Part shown: positions 53,466 to 62,150 of the stretch, one piece after another
Numbering within the stretch: position 1 is the stretch's first letter
How the letters are laid out: every line of letters begins with the position of its first letter
The notes under the pieces: model-generated
The model's database searches: none
Told to the model about the DNA's origin: nothing
The model's input: the letters and a program-made list of their open reading frames with translations, nothing else
Made by a program: the position numbers and the translations under genes
Origin: Bryobacterales bacterium
GTDB taxonomy: Bacteria > Acidobacteriota > Terriglobia > Bryobacterales > Bryobacteraceae
NCBI GenBank assembly: GCA_025350625.1
Contig: JANXXL010000116.1
Span: 27,157-91,156, forward strand
Reading direction: 5' to 3'
DNA length: 64,000 bases

Positions 53466-55354
53466 CGGCAATTCTATGGCGGCATCGGCGCGCGGCATGC
53501 GCCGTGTTTCACGCGATGGTGGTCGCGGGCGCACTTACCGCCGCATTTCTATTGCGCTTTGAATTTATGCTGGATGCGGGCTACGGCCGGATGCTGGCGC
53601 TGGCGCTGCCACTCGCCGTGGTGCTCAAACTGGCGGTATTCCGAGGGTTCGGACTCAGCGATTTGCCGTGGCGCTATATCGGGATCGAAGGAATCACGCG
53701 CATGACGGCGGCTAACGCTGTGGCGAGCCTTCTCGCCGTGCCGCTGCTGCGCTGGCAACTCGGCTCGGGATTTCCGCGCTCCGTTCATTTGCTGGATTTT
53801 CTGCTATGCCTCGCGTTCATGACCGGAATGCGGCTGGCAGTTCGTCTCCAACTCGAACGGAGCCGTAGCGTGCGGGCAGGGGGACGCCGCATTCTGATTT
53901 ACGGAGCGGGCAGGGCCGGGGTCACGCTGCTTTCTGAAATCCGCGCGCATCCGGAACTGGGTTATCAAGTCGCTGGATTTCTGGATGACAATCCGCTTAA
54001 ACGCGATTTGCGTATGCGCGGAGTGCGCGTGTGGGGCGGGCGCGCGGTGCTCGCTGAGGTGGTTCGAAGGGAGCGCATTGAAGAAGTGCTGCTGGCACTG
54101 CCGGCGGCTTCGGGAACCGAGATCGCGTCGATTTTTGAACAGTGCCACGCGGTCAAGGTGACGACGCGGCGAATTCCGCCGCTGGCGGAGTTGATGGAGG
54201 ACCGTGTCCTGGTCGGTCAGATCCGCGAAGTGCGTGTGGAGGACCTACTGGGGCGGCCGGCGGTTCAACTGGATGAGACTTCCATCTCTTCGGGGTTGGC
54301 CGGCAAAGTGGTTTTGGTGACCGGGGCGGGCGGGTCCATTGGGAGCGAACTGTGCCGGCAGATTGCGCGCTATCAGCCGGCGGCGATTGTGGGACTGGAT
54401 CAATCCGAGACGGCGCTTTATCACATCGATCAGGAAATGCACGAACGGTTTCCGCGCGCAGCGTTCCGCGCGGAGGTGGGCAGCGTTCAAAACCGGCGGC
54501 GTTTGGAAGAGATTTTTCGCGAACATCGGCCGCGGGTGGTGTATCACGCTGCGGCTTATAAGCATGTGCCTCTGATGGAGGCGCATGTGTTTGAGGCAAT
54601 CGAAAATAATGTCCTGGGGACCCACGAAGTGGCGCGCGCGGCGATCATCGCGGGCGCTGCGTCCGTGGTGCTGGTAAGTTCCGACAAGGCTGTACGGCCG
54701 GTGAATATTATGGGCGCGAGCAAACGCATGGCTGAGCTGGTATGGCTCTCCGCCGCAGAAGCGGAGCCACGAATCAAATTTTTGGCGGTCCGTTTCGGCA
54801 ACGTGCTGGGGTCGAGCGGCAGCGTGATTCCACGATTCCAGCGGCAGATCGCGGCGGGCGGGCCGGTGACGGTCACGCATCCGGAGATGCGGCGTTTCTT
54901 CATGACCATTCCGGAGGCGGCTCAACTGGTGCTGCAGTCGGCCGCTATGGGATCGGGCGGGGAGGTATTGGTGCTCAACATGGGCGAGCCGGTGCGCATT
55001 CTGGATCTGGCGCGAAAAATGGTGTTACTCAGCGGGCTGCGGCCGGACATCGATATTCGCATTGAATTTTCCGGCGTCCGGCCGGGAGAGAAATTGTACG
55101 AGGAATTAAGCGCGTATGAAGAGGACACGCTGCCCACGCGACATTCGCAGGTCCGCATTTTTAACGGAAAGGGCGTGGCGCAGGAAGTCCTGATGGGATA
55201 TTTGGGCAAACTCCGCAAATGCGTTGACGCGCGCGACGCGGCGGGTGTGGTGTTGTGTTTGAAGGAGTTGATCCCGGACTACAATCCGAGCACGTTTATA
55301 TTACGGCGGGCTCTGGCGCAGCCGTCTGACCGCGCCATGGCGAGAGCCGTTTAG
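53462..55354 (+). CDS. NDP-sugar 4,6-dehydratase/epimerase (CapD/PglF/WbpM-like), membrane
   Basis: 630 residues. Four hydrophobic segments in the first 130 residues, then two Rossmann folds: GAGRAGVTLL, and VTGAGGSIGSELCRQI (NAD site), followed by VSSDKAVRPVNIMGASKRMA, in which Lys and Asp replace the Tyr-x3-Lys pattern as in PglF/WbpM. Acts on UDP-GlcNAc to give the 4-keto-6-deoxy sugar. Last gene of the operon; its end overlaps a convergent gene by 4 bases. Confidence 0.93.
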   Translation: MTAILWRHRRAACAVFHAMVVAGALTAAFLLRFEFMLDAGYGRMLALALPLAVVLKLAVFRGFGLSDLPWRYIGIEGITRMTAANAVASLLAVPLLRWQLGSGFPRSVHLLDFLLCLAFMTGMRLAVRLQLERSRSVRAGGRRILIYGAGRAGVTLLSEIRAHPELGYQVAGFLDDNPLKRDLRMRGVRVWGGRAVLAEVVRRERIEEVLLALPAASGTEIASIFEQCHAVKVTTRRIPPLAELMEDRVLVGQIREVRVEDLLGRPAVQLDETSISSGLAGKVVLVTGAGGSIGSELCRQIARYQPAAIVGLDQSETALYHIDQEMHERFPRAAFRAEVGSVQNRRRLEEIFREHRPRVVYHAAAYKHVPLMEAHVFEAIENNVLGTHEVARAAIIAGAASVVLVSSDKAVRPVNIMGASKRMAELVWLSAAEAEPRIKFLAVRFGNVLGSSGSVIPRFQRQIAAGGPVTVTHPEMRRFFMTIPEAAQLVLQSAAMGSGGEVLVLNMGEPVRILDLARKMVLLSGLRPDIDIRIEFSGVRPGEKLYEELSAYEEDTLPTRHSQVRIFNGKGVAQEVLMGYLGKLRKCVDARDAAGVVLCLKELIPDYNPSTFILRRALAQPSDRAMARAV

Positions 55355-55839
55355 TGGAGGCCGTAATTGTGGACGGCCAGACCGGTGGTTGCGCCCGCGG
55401 TGGTCCAGTTGACGATGGTAAAGACTTTCGCCGAACGGGGATATTTCTTGACCAGGAGATATTCGACGCCGGCCAGCGCGCCGATCACGCCAAACTTAAT
55501 GCCGGTTGCTTTCATGCCGAAACCTCCGTTGGAGCCGGCGAGCAGAGGGTTGAGCTCGCGCATTCCGTAGGAACTGGCGGCGTCGAGCGCTTCGCTGGCG
55601 AATAGCGGCGCGAGGCTGATGGCCCACTGGCGGCGCCACTTGGCGTCGCTCTTTGAAACGCTTTCTTCGGTGGACGCAGTCACGAATTGGCTACTCGATA
55701 GTTGATCGATGGTCGATCGAGGCGGGAGAATGGCCGCGGCGGCAGCCGGGAGGAAAGTGACAGCGTCGCTCGCCCGAGCTGTCGGGATCAGCACGCCGAG
55801 GAGTATAACCGGGGTCAATAAGGTAGTAAGTATTTTCAT
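55351..55839 (-). CDS. Small exported/membrane protein, unknown
   Basis: 162 residues. Signal peptide (residues 1-23), an extracytoplasmic linker, and two weak hydrophobic segments in the C-terminal half (GMKATGIKFGVIGALAGVEYL and FTIVNWTTAGATTGLAVHN). The SEALDAASSYGMRELNPLLA stretch resembles DUF5658-like small membrane proteins. Often placed next to exopolysaccharide genes in related genomes (recalled). Convergent with the capD-like gene, divergent from the ligase-like gene. Confidence 0.6.
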   Translation of the reverse strand: MKILTTLLTPVILLGVLIPTARASDAVTFLPAAAAAILPPRSTIDQLSSSQFVTASTEESVSKSDAKWRRQWAISLAPLFASEALDAASSYGMRELNPLLAGSNGGFGMKATGIKFGVIGALAGVEYLLVKKYPRSAKVFTIVNWTTAGATTGLAVHNYGLH

Positions 55840-55878
55840 GAGTGGCTCCTTTATCCCACGCGGGGACGGTCTTAAGTC

Positions 55879-57142
55879 GTGAGAGTAATCCTAGTCGGGA
55901 AACCCTTCCACCGAATTGGTTTGAGTACGCTCTGGATCGAAAGTACTTGCGCGCTTGCCGGAAGGGCGACAAACGTTAACGCCATTGGGCTTTTTGGCTT
56001 AGCCGTGGGCGCAACCCTCACGATTTTTTTGCGCAATTCGTTCGGAAGCTGGATTTATGAGCTAGGGATATTCCTATTAGGGGGATACTCCGCGGCGAGG
56101 CAAATTCTGATGCCAACGACCTTCCGCGTGAACGTCACCGGGGTGGCTCTGGCGGTGATCGCGCTCGCGGGCTTCTTAGAGCTCGCCGCCGGAACTACGG
56201 TATACTGCTACGCGACCTGGAACGCCTCGCTGCAGGCGGCGGCGCTGGCCGCGACGGCGTGGATCGCGGCGGGAACCTTTTATAACACTAGTTTGCGGCT
56301 CCGCTTCCTGCGCTGGTTTGCGTGGTTCGGATTTGGGGTGAGCCTGATTTCCGTGGTGTCCTATTTCACGTCGCCGGGACGAGTGTTGTGGTTTTTCTTC
56401 AGTCCTTATCCGGACGTGTGGGGTCCATTTTTGAGCCGCAACGATTTTGCGGGATTTATGGAACTGAGTTTTCCGGTGGCTTTATGGTTGTCAATTTCGC
56501 AAACGGCGGGTCGAGTTCCAATATGGGTTCCGGCTTGGATGCTCGCGGCAGGGCTGGCTGCGGGCTCACGGGCGGGGGCGATCCTGTTGCTGTCGGAAGC
56601 GGGAGTGATTGGCGCTAAGTTGCAGGCTGCAACCGGCGGTGAGATTTGCAATACTCGCGGGCGCGCTGGCGGTGGTGGCGGGTGCGGGCACTTTGGCGGG
56701 GCGTTTTGCTGAAAAGGACCCGTGGCGCTACCGCCGCGAGATGGCGGCCTCGACGGTAGCGATGATTGCGGAACATCCTTGGCGGGGATTCGGACTAGGC
56801 ACCTATGCCAATGTCTATCCGGCGTACGCCACCTTCGACATAGGGGGAGTGGTCGAACACGCGCATAATCAATGGCTCGAATGGGCTGCCGAGGGGGGGA
56901 TTCCGTTCGCGCTGGCTTGGCTGGCGCTGGCGCTGGGAGTTTCGGGGCCGGCGGTGCGATCGGTTTGGGCCATTGGAATCGTCGCGGCGTTTTTACATGC
57001 CCTGGTGGATTATCCGTTTGCGCGATTTGGCTTGACCGCGTGGAATTTCATGCTCCTGGGCGCAGTAAGTTCGGCCCCGGTGAGAGAAGAGAAGCGGTGG
57101 GTCCACTCAACTAGAGACGGAGAGAAGAGGCCTCGAGACTAG
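55879..57142 (+). pseudogene. O-antigen-ligase-like membrane protein, frameshifted
   Basis: The first frame (55879-56712) gives about six to seven membrane segments and FLSRNDFAGFMELSFPVALW. The second (to 57142) begins near 56610 as RFAILAGALAVVAGAGTLAG and continues with the Wzy_C motif EHPWRGFGLGTYANVYPAYA and VVEHAHNQWLEWAAEGGIPF. A one-base insertion somewhere in 56600-56660 would explain it. Restoring the frame gives a protein of roughly 420 residues, the usual O-antigen ligase size. Either a true pseudogene or a sequencing error. Confidence 0.82.
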
Positions 57143-57147
57143 AATCT

Positions 57148-58098
57148 ATGCGGGCATCATTGGCGGTCTTGGTGATTCTACAACTGGGAAGCGGCCCGGG
57201 ATGGGGGGCGGAACCTCGGTCTGGCGCCATCGGAACTATCGTGACGAATGGGGCGTTCCGCTTGAACCAGGCGACCGTGATCAACAACGCGACATTATTT
57301 GAGGGAGCCACGATTGAAACCGGAGCCGTGGTCTCACGCGTGACCTTTTCAAGCGGCACGCGGCTGCTCATGGGAACTGAGTCCAAGGGCCGGGTTTTCG
57401 GCGACCATCTGGTGCTCGATCGCGGCCAAAGCTGGATCGACAAGGCCGACGGATTCCGCGTCGAAGCGCGGGGGTTGACGATTCTTCCGGAGACCGGCGC
57501 TTCCACCGGGCGGGTTCTCCTGGCAGGCACTGCGCGAGTGGAAGTGGCGGCGCTGACGGGTTCTTTGCGGGTGCTGAATTCCCGGGGATTGACGGTGGCC
57601 AATGTGGCTGCGGGGACGGCGCTCGCGCTCGAGCCGCAGCCGGTCATGGGCCCGTCACGATTGACCGGACGGCTGATGAATCGCGGCGGCCATTACCTGC
57701 TGAAGGACGAGACTACCCGGGTAACAGTGGAGGTCACGGGTCCTCAACTGAAGGGAAATACGGGACGGCGCGTGGAGGTGACGGGAGTGACGGACGCCGC
57801 GGCAACGCCGGTGAGCGACGCTACGCAAGTGATCCGGGTAGCCCGAGTCATGCAGGCGCCTGACGGGACCGCGCCCGGCGGAGCAGGAGGCGGAACGGCG
57901 CCGGCCGGATCCGGCGGTACGGGTGGAGGCGCGGCGGGCGGTACGGCAGGAGGCGGAACCGGCGGAGCGGCCTCTGGTTCGGCTGTATCCGTAACCTTGA
58001 TCGCGATCATTGGGGGCGTCGCTGCCGCTGCTGTAGTCGGCGGTCTGGCGGCTACCGGCGGCCTGGGGGGTGGCGCTGCGGCGCCGGTGAGCCGTTGA
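57148..58098 (+). CDS. FecR-like exported protein with Gly-rich linker and C-terminal membrane segment
   Basis: 316 residues. Signal peptide (1-20), a beta-helix/FecR-like domain (IVTNGAFRLNQATVINNATL, GTRVEVAALTGSLRVL), an OB-like part near 200-240, then a Gly/Ala/Thr-rich linker (bases about 57876-57980) and one membrane helix (SAVSVTLIAIIGGVAAAAVV). Such proteins recur in acidobacterial exopolysaccharide loci; role unknown. It follows the ligase-like gene by 5 bases. Confidence 0.65.
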   Translation: MRASLAVLVILQLGSGPGWGAEPRSGAIGTIVTNGAFRLNQATVINNATLFEGATIETGAVVSRVTFSSGTRLLMGTESKGRVFGDHLVLDRGQSWIDKADGFRVEARGLTILPETGASTGRVLLAGTARVEVAALTGSLRVLNSRGLTVANVAAGTALALEPQPVMGPSRLTGRLMNRGGHYLLKDETTRVTVEVTGPQLKGNTGRRVEVTGVTDAAATPVSDATQVIRVARVMQAPDGTAPGGAGGGTAPAGSGGTGGGAAGGTAGGGTGGAASGSAVSVTLIAIIGGVAAAAVVGGLAATGGLGGGAAAPVSR

Positions 58099-58102
58099 AC
58101 GG

Positions 58103-59215
58103 ATGCTGCGGACACGTCTATTCGCGGGGGTGTTCTTTCTAGGTTTTGTTTTCGCGGTGGGAGGCACGCTGCGATTGGCGATCTCCGAATCAATGTCGCG
58201 CCCGGCAGGAAACGCCGGTGATTACCAAGAGCGCGCCGCTCGGCAGCCACAGCTAGCCAGGACCTGGTTACGCGAGGCGGTACGGCTAAATCCACGGGCG
58301 GCTAGTGCGTGGATCGCGCTGGGCCTCGAGGCGGAACAGGCGGGCGATCTAAAGGAAGCTGAGAGCTGCTTGTTAGAAGCGGAGAAAATCGACCGGCAGT
58401 ATCTGCCGGCGTGGAGCTCCGCCAATTTCTTCTTCCGCCAAGCCAACGATCCCCAGTTCTGGCGGGCTGCGGCGCGCGCGGCGGCGATGTCCTACGATGA
58501 CCCCGCGCCGCTGATTGCGCTGGCCGACCGCCGGGAGCCACGGGCAATGGCTGCTCTCGAACGCCTGGGGGATAGCGCGCGCCTGGAACGTGGATATTTG
58601 CATTTTCTGATCCGCGAAAACCGGTGGCGGGAGGCACAGGACGTAGCAGCGCGATTGATTTCGCGCCACCACCCGCAGGACTCCGAACTGCTGCTGGCCT
58701 TAGCCGATCGTCTGATCGCAGCCGGAGAGGGAAGCGCGGCGTGGGAGGTATGGACCGGAGTTCGCAGCGGCGGTGCGCGCGGTTTGACCAATGGCGACCT
58801 GAAGACCAACCCGTCAGGGCATGGCTTTGACTGGAGGATGACAGCGCCGCCAGCGGGATCGGCTCACTGGGATGCTGCCAGAATCCGCTTCACCTTGACG
58901 GAGTTAACGCCGGATACATGTGGCTTACTCGACCAGTGGATCTTGCTAGGGCGAGGGAGCTATCGCCTAAAGTTTTTCTACCGGAGCGAAGGACTGGCGC
59001 CGCAGACGGGGCTCCGCTGGAGCCTGGTCAGGAACGCGCGCGAGGAGGCGCAGAGCGGGGTGTTGGCGGCGGGGGGTGGTGGAACGACGGAGTGGAATTT
59101 TCAGGTCGCCCAATCCGGCTTGTTCGAGCTGCGATTAGTTTACAGCCGAGTGCCGGGAACCACGCACCGGCAAGGCCGCGCGGAATTTGGTTCTCTCGGA
59201 CTGGCAATTTTATGA
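58103..59215 (+). CDS. TPR-containing membrane-anchored protein
   Basis: One N-terminal membrane segment (LFAGVFFLGFVFAVGGTLRL), then TPR-like helices (AASAWIALGLEAEQAGDLKE, AESCLLEAEKIDRQYLPAWS, and others to about residue 220). The C-terminal 150 residues are beta-rich (FDWRMTAPPAGSAHW, QWILLGRGSYRLKFFYRSEG), possibly a carbohydrate-binding sandwich. Starts 4 bases after the FecR-like gene and overlaps the next by ATGA. Probably acts at the cell surface with the polymer. Confidence 0.72.
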   Translation: MLRTRLFAGVFFLGFVFAVGGTLRLAISESMSRPAGNAGDYQERAARQPQLARTWLREAVRLNPRAASAWIALGLEAEQAGDLKEAESCLLEAEKIDRQYLPAWSSANFFFRQANDPQFWRAAARAAAMSYDDPAPLIALADRREPRAMAALERLGDSARLERGYLHFLIRENRWREAQDVAARLISRHHPQDSELLLALADRLIAAGEGSAAWEVWTGVRSGGARGLTNGDLKTNPSGHGFDWRMTAPPAGSAHWDAARIRFTLTELTPDTCGLLDQWILLGRGSYRLKFFYRSEGLAPQTGLRWSLVRNAREEAQSGVLAAGGGGTTEWNFQVAQSGLFELRLVYSRVPGTTHRQGRAEFGSLGLAIL

Positions 59216-59505
59216 CCGGCACTGAAAATCTGGTTCGGCACTGTCCCAAGTGTGGTTCGGTGCGGGTAAGGGGTTCGCGATGCCGTGGTCCGCTCGAAGC
59301 GTTGATCGCGTCACTGGGCGGTGAAATCTGCCGCTGCCACGATTGTTGCGCGAGAAAGGCCTGGTTTGGGGTCTCGCCTATGCCGATCGGAAATCGCGAC
59401 CCGGAGGGCTCGCCGTGGGTGGGGATCGCGATCCTCGGCAGCGGGGGCGCACTGTTGGTGCTGGTGGTTTGGATGATCGCGCGGTTTGCAGTGAGGCCTT
59501 CCTGA
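59212..59505 (+). CDS. Zinc-ribbon membrane protein, 97 aa
   Basis: ATGA overlap with the TPR gene. Two Cys pairs, CPKC at residues 11-14 and CRCHDC near 42, form a zinc ribbon; one C-terminal membrane segment (GIAILGSGGALLVLVVWMIA). A small membrane protein of unknown role. Confidence 0.7.
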   Translation: MTGTENLVRHCPKCGSVRVRGSRCRGPLEALIASLGGEICRCHDCCARKAWFGVSPMPIGNRDPEGSPWVGIAILGSGGALLVLVVWMIARFAVRPS

Positions 59506-59537
59506 AGCGTTCAAACTTTCGCGGCTCTATCCGATGC

Positions 59538-60500
59538 GTGTCTAAAGAGATTCCGGTGCCCGCAAAAGTGTGCGAATTCATAGTTGACCCGAATCCTCGG
59601 GCGCCTCGGCGTGCTGCTTTACCGCTGGTAATCAGCCTGGCGGTTCACGCGATGGGCGTGATGGCGCTCTTCACGATCAGCCTGACGGATGCACCGATCG
59701 CGGCGCCGCGCCCTCGAATGCGCGCGATGACTTTGCTCGAGCCGGTCCCGACACCAGTTCACATTGCCGCGCCGGTTCGGATGGCGAGTCGCCGTGCACC
59801 TGCGCCACTGCTGCGTGTGTTTCATCCGGCGGTGGTGCCGGGCGCCCCGGCGCCCAGCGCTCCACTGGTGTTTGCTCCGGCGCTCGACATCCCCCGGCCG
59901 CTGCTTCCCGTTGTGGAACTGAGGCCCGTTGCCGCAGTTGCGCCGCCGGCGCTTAAAATCGACAACCTGGCGGGGCCAGTAGTGGTGTCTCAGGTGGGGA
60001 CGCCGCGGGCGGCAGTACAGTTAGCCGGATTTACTACTGCCCAACCAGTGGAGGCAACCACGCGAGGGTCGCGGCGCACTGGCGGCTTTGCGAGCGTCGC
60101 AACCGCGGATGACACGGCGCGGCGCCGGACGCAATCGCCGATTTCGCGCGCGGGATTCGGAGACGCTGTGATGGCCGACGCGGCCATCGATCCGGCTCGC
60201 AGTGCGGTGATGCCGGCTGCGCGCGGCGCAACCAGGCCGGTGGAAGTTCTTTCGAAACCGAGGCCGGTTTATAGCGACGAAGCGCGACGCTTGCAAATTG
60301 AGGGGGAAGTCTTGCTGGAAGTATTGTTTTCGGCCGGGGGCCAAGTACACATCCTCAGGATTGTTCGCGGATTGGGACATGGCCTGGATGAAAACGCCAT
60401 CGCGGCCGCTGCAGCCATCCGCTTCCGGCCCGCGGAACAGGCCCTCGTGGCGACTGACTCGACTGCTATCGTGCACATTGTTTTTCAGTTGGCTTATTGA
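59538..60500 (+). CDS. TonB-family protein
   Basis: The start is uncertain between GTG 59538 and GTG 59556. One N-terminal membrane segment (LPLVISLAVHAMGVMALFTI), a long Pro/Ala-rich periplasmic region, and the C-terminal TonB domain (SKPRPVYSDEARRLQIEGEV, then LLEVLFSAGGQVHILRIVRG). The family links the inner membrane proton motive force to outer membrane transporters; single TonB proteins without ExbBD also occur. No receptor adjacent. It overlaps no gene and is followed immediately by the M48-like gene. Confidence 0.85.
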   Translation: MSKEIPVPAKVCEFIVDPNPRAPRRAALPLVISLAVHAMGVMALFTISLTDAPIAAPRPRMRAMTLLEPVPTPVHIAAPVRMASRRAPAPLLRVFHPAVVPGAPAPSAPLVFAPALDIPRPLLPVVELRPVAAVAPPALKIDNLAGPVVVSQVGTPRAAVQLAGFTTAQPVEATTRGSRRTGGFASVATADDTARRRTQSPISRAGFGDAVMADAAIDPARSAVMPAARGATRPVEVLSKPRPVYSDEARRLQIEGEVLLEVLFSAGGQVHILRIVRGLGHGLDENAIAAAAAIRFRPAEQALVATDSTAIVHIVFQLAY

Positions 60501-62150
60501 ATGAAAACTGCGCTAGTCTTTATCCTTTTCGGCGCTACGGCGCTTCGGGCAACGGAAACTGCAGACCTGGCGGTGGAGAAACTTCTCGACCGGATCATCG
60601 AGCGGGAGCGCGCGTTTTTGGAGGCGATCGCTACGCGGACTCCGTTAGTGGAAACCTACATCCAGGAGACGCCCGAAAATGGCGGCGATGCGGCGCGGCC
60701 TACGAAAGACCATTATTTCCTGGGCCGTTTCGGCCTTACCGGCGCCGTCACTTATGAGTCGCTGGTGGAGCGCACGGATGCCCCAGCGCAGAAATCCGGT
60801 TCGCGGCTGTTGTTTCGCTCCAGCGCTCCGAAGAGGCGTGCGATCACATTCCTGCCGCGGGGTTTCGCGCAGATGGCGGTGGTCGATCTGCACGATTTCA
60901 ATCGCGACACCTACCGCTTTGAGTACGTGCGGCGGGAATTCCTGGGGGAAGTGCGCTGCCTGGTGTTCGATGTGACGCCGATTCATCGCCAGGCGGCCGG
61001 CAAATTTGTCGGCCGACTATGGGTGGAAGAACGCGATGCCGCGATTGTCCGTTTCAATGGGACTTATGTGCAGCCTGCTGCCCGCAAAGGCGTGGTCATC
61101 GAGCGTTACTTCCACTTCGATAGCTGGCGCGTGAATGTGGCGGGCGCGCTCTGGGTTCCCGCCCAGATCTACACCGAGGAAGAGGCCTCGCCGGGACGCG
61201 AGGCGAACGGCGCCGGCGCCATACCGCGTTTCAAGGCGCAAACGCGCATCTGGGATTATGCGGCTGCGCCTTCGCGCAAAATTGACGAACTGACCAGTAT
61301 CCTGATCGAAAGCGATTCCGCGGTCAAAGATCGGGACGCGCCGACCGACGTTTCGCCGCTTGAAAGCCAGCGGTCCTGGGAGCGGCAGGCCGAAGACAAT
61401 TTGATGGCGCGCCTCGAAAAGGGCGGCCTTCTCGCGCCCCCGGGAGCGGTGGATGACGTTTTGAATACCGTGGTCCAAAATCTGATCGTATCGGCCAAGC
61501 TGAATGTCGAGGCCCGTTGCCGGGTGCTGCTTACCACGCCATTTGAAACGTTCACGGTCGGCCATACTATCGTCATCAGCCGCGGGTTGATCGATGTGCT
61601 GCCGGACGAAGCCAGTCTGGCGGTGGCGCTCGCCAGTGAATTGGCGCATATTGCGCTGGCGCATCGCACGCCTACTCAGTTTGCGTTCACCAACCGGACG
61701 ATGATGAGCGATTTCGACGTTTTGCAACATCTTCGGTTTCAGCACCCGAGTGCGGAGATGCAGGCTGCCTCGGATAAAACCATTTCTATCATGCAGTCTT
61801 CGCCGTATCAGAATACTGCGAATGCGGGTCTGTTCCTGAAAGCGCTGGGGGCGCGCAACGCGGCCCTTCCGCGACTGCTGCAGGCCAATCTCGGCGACCA
61901 GGTGGCAGACCCGGAAGCGCTCGCGCGTCTGGCGGGGTTCGCGGCTTCCGCGCCGCCCTTGGAAGAAAATAAGCTGGAACAGATTGCGGCGCTGCCTTTG
62001 GGGTCGCGCGTGAAAGTGAATCCGTGGAATAACCAGTTGGACCTGGTGAAGACCCGGCCGCTTGCGCTGCTCGCGCCGCGCGAGAAAATGCCGTTCGAGG
62101 TCACGCCTTTCGTTTTGTATTTGACGCGGACTGTTAGCGCGCCGAAATAG
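60501..62150 (+). CDS. M48-like exported protein lacking the first zinc histidine
   Basis: Begins one base after the TonB stop. Signal peptide (residues 1-17), an N-terminal beta-domain of outer membrane lipoprotein-sorting type (VRREFLGEVRCLVFDVTPIH, GRLWVEERDAAIVRFNGTYV) up to about 270, then an M48-like core with the helix VALASELAHIALAH. The usual HExxH here is SELAH (residues 379-383), so the first His is Ser; the Glu and second His remain, and a second zinc-site His may lie in QHLRFQHPS. Probably not an active metallopeptidase. Overlaps the convergent fumarase gene by 17 bases. Confidence 0.7.
   Translation: MKTALVFILFGATALRATETADLAVEKLLDRIIERERAFLEAIATRTPLVETYIQETPENGGDAARPTKDHYFLGRFGLTGAVTYESLVERTDAPAQKSGSRLLFRSSAPKRRAITFLPRGFAQMAVVDLHDFNRDTYRFEYVRREFLGEVRCLVFDVTPIHRQAAGKFVGRLWVEERDAAIVRFNGTYVQPAARKGVVIERYFHFDSWRVNVAGALWVPAQIYTEEEASPGREANGAGAIPRFKAQTRIWDYAAAPSRKIDELTSILIESDSAVKDRDAPTDVSPLESQRSWERQAEDNLMARLEKGGLLAPPGAVDDVLNTVVQNLIVSAKLNVEARCRVLLTTPFETFTVGHTIVISRGLIDVLPDEASLAVALASELAHIALAHRTPTQFAFTNRTMMSDFDVLQHLRFQHPSAEMQAASDKTISIMQSSPYQNTANAGLFLKALGARNAALPRLLQANLGDQVADPEALARLAGFAASAPPLEENKLEQIAALPLGSRVKVNPWNNQLDLVKTRPLALLAPREKMPFEVTPFVLYLTRTVSAPK

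Noticed and set aside
57876..57990. Short GGA/GGC/GCG repeats resembling a repeat array
   Set aside because: They are codons of the Gly/Ala/Thr-rich linker in the FecR-like protein; there are no spacers, so not CRISPR.
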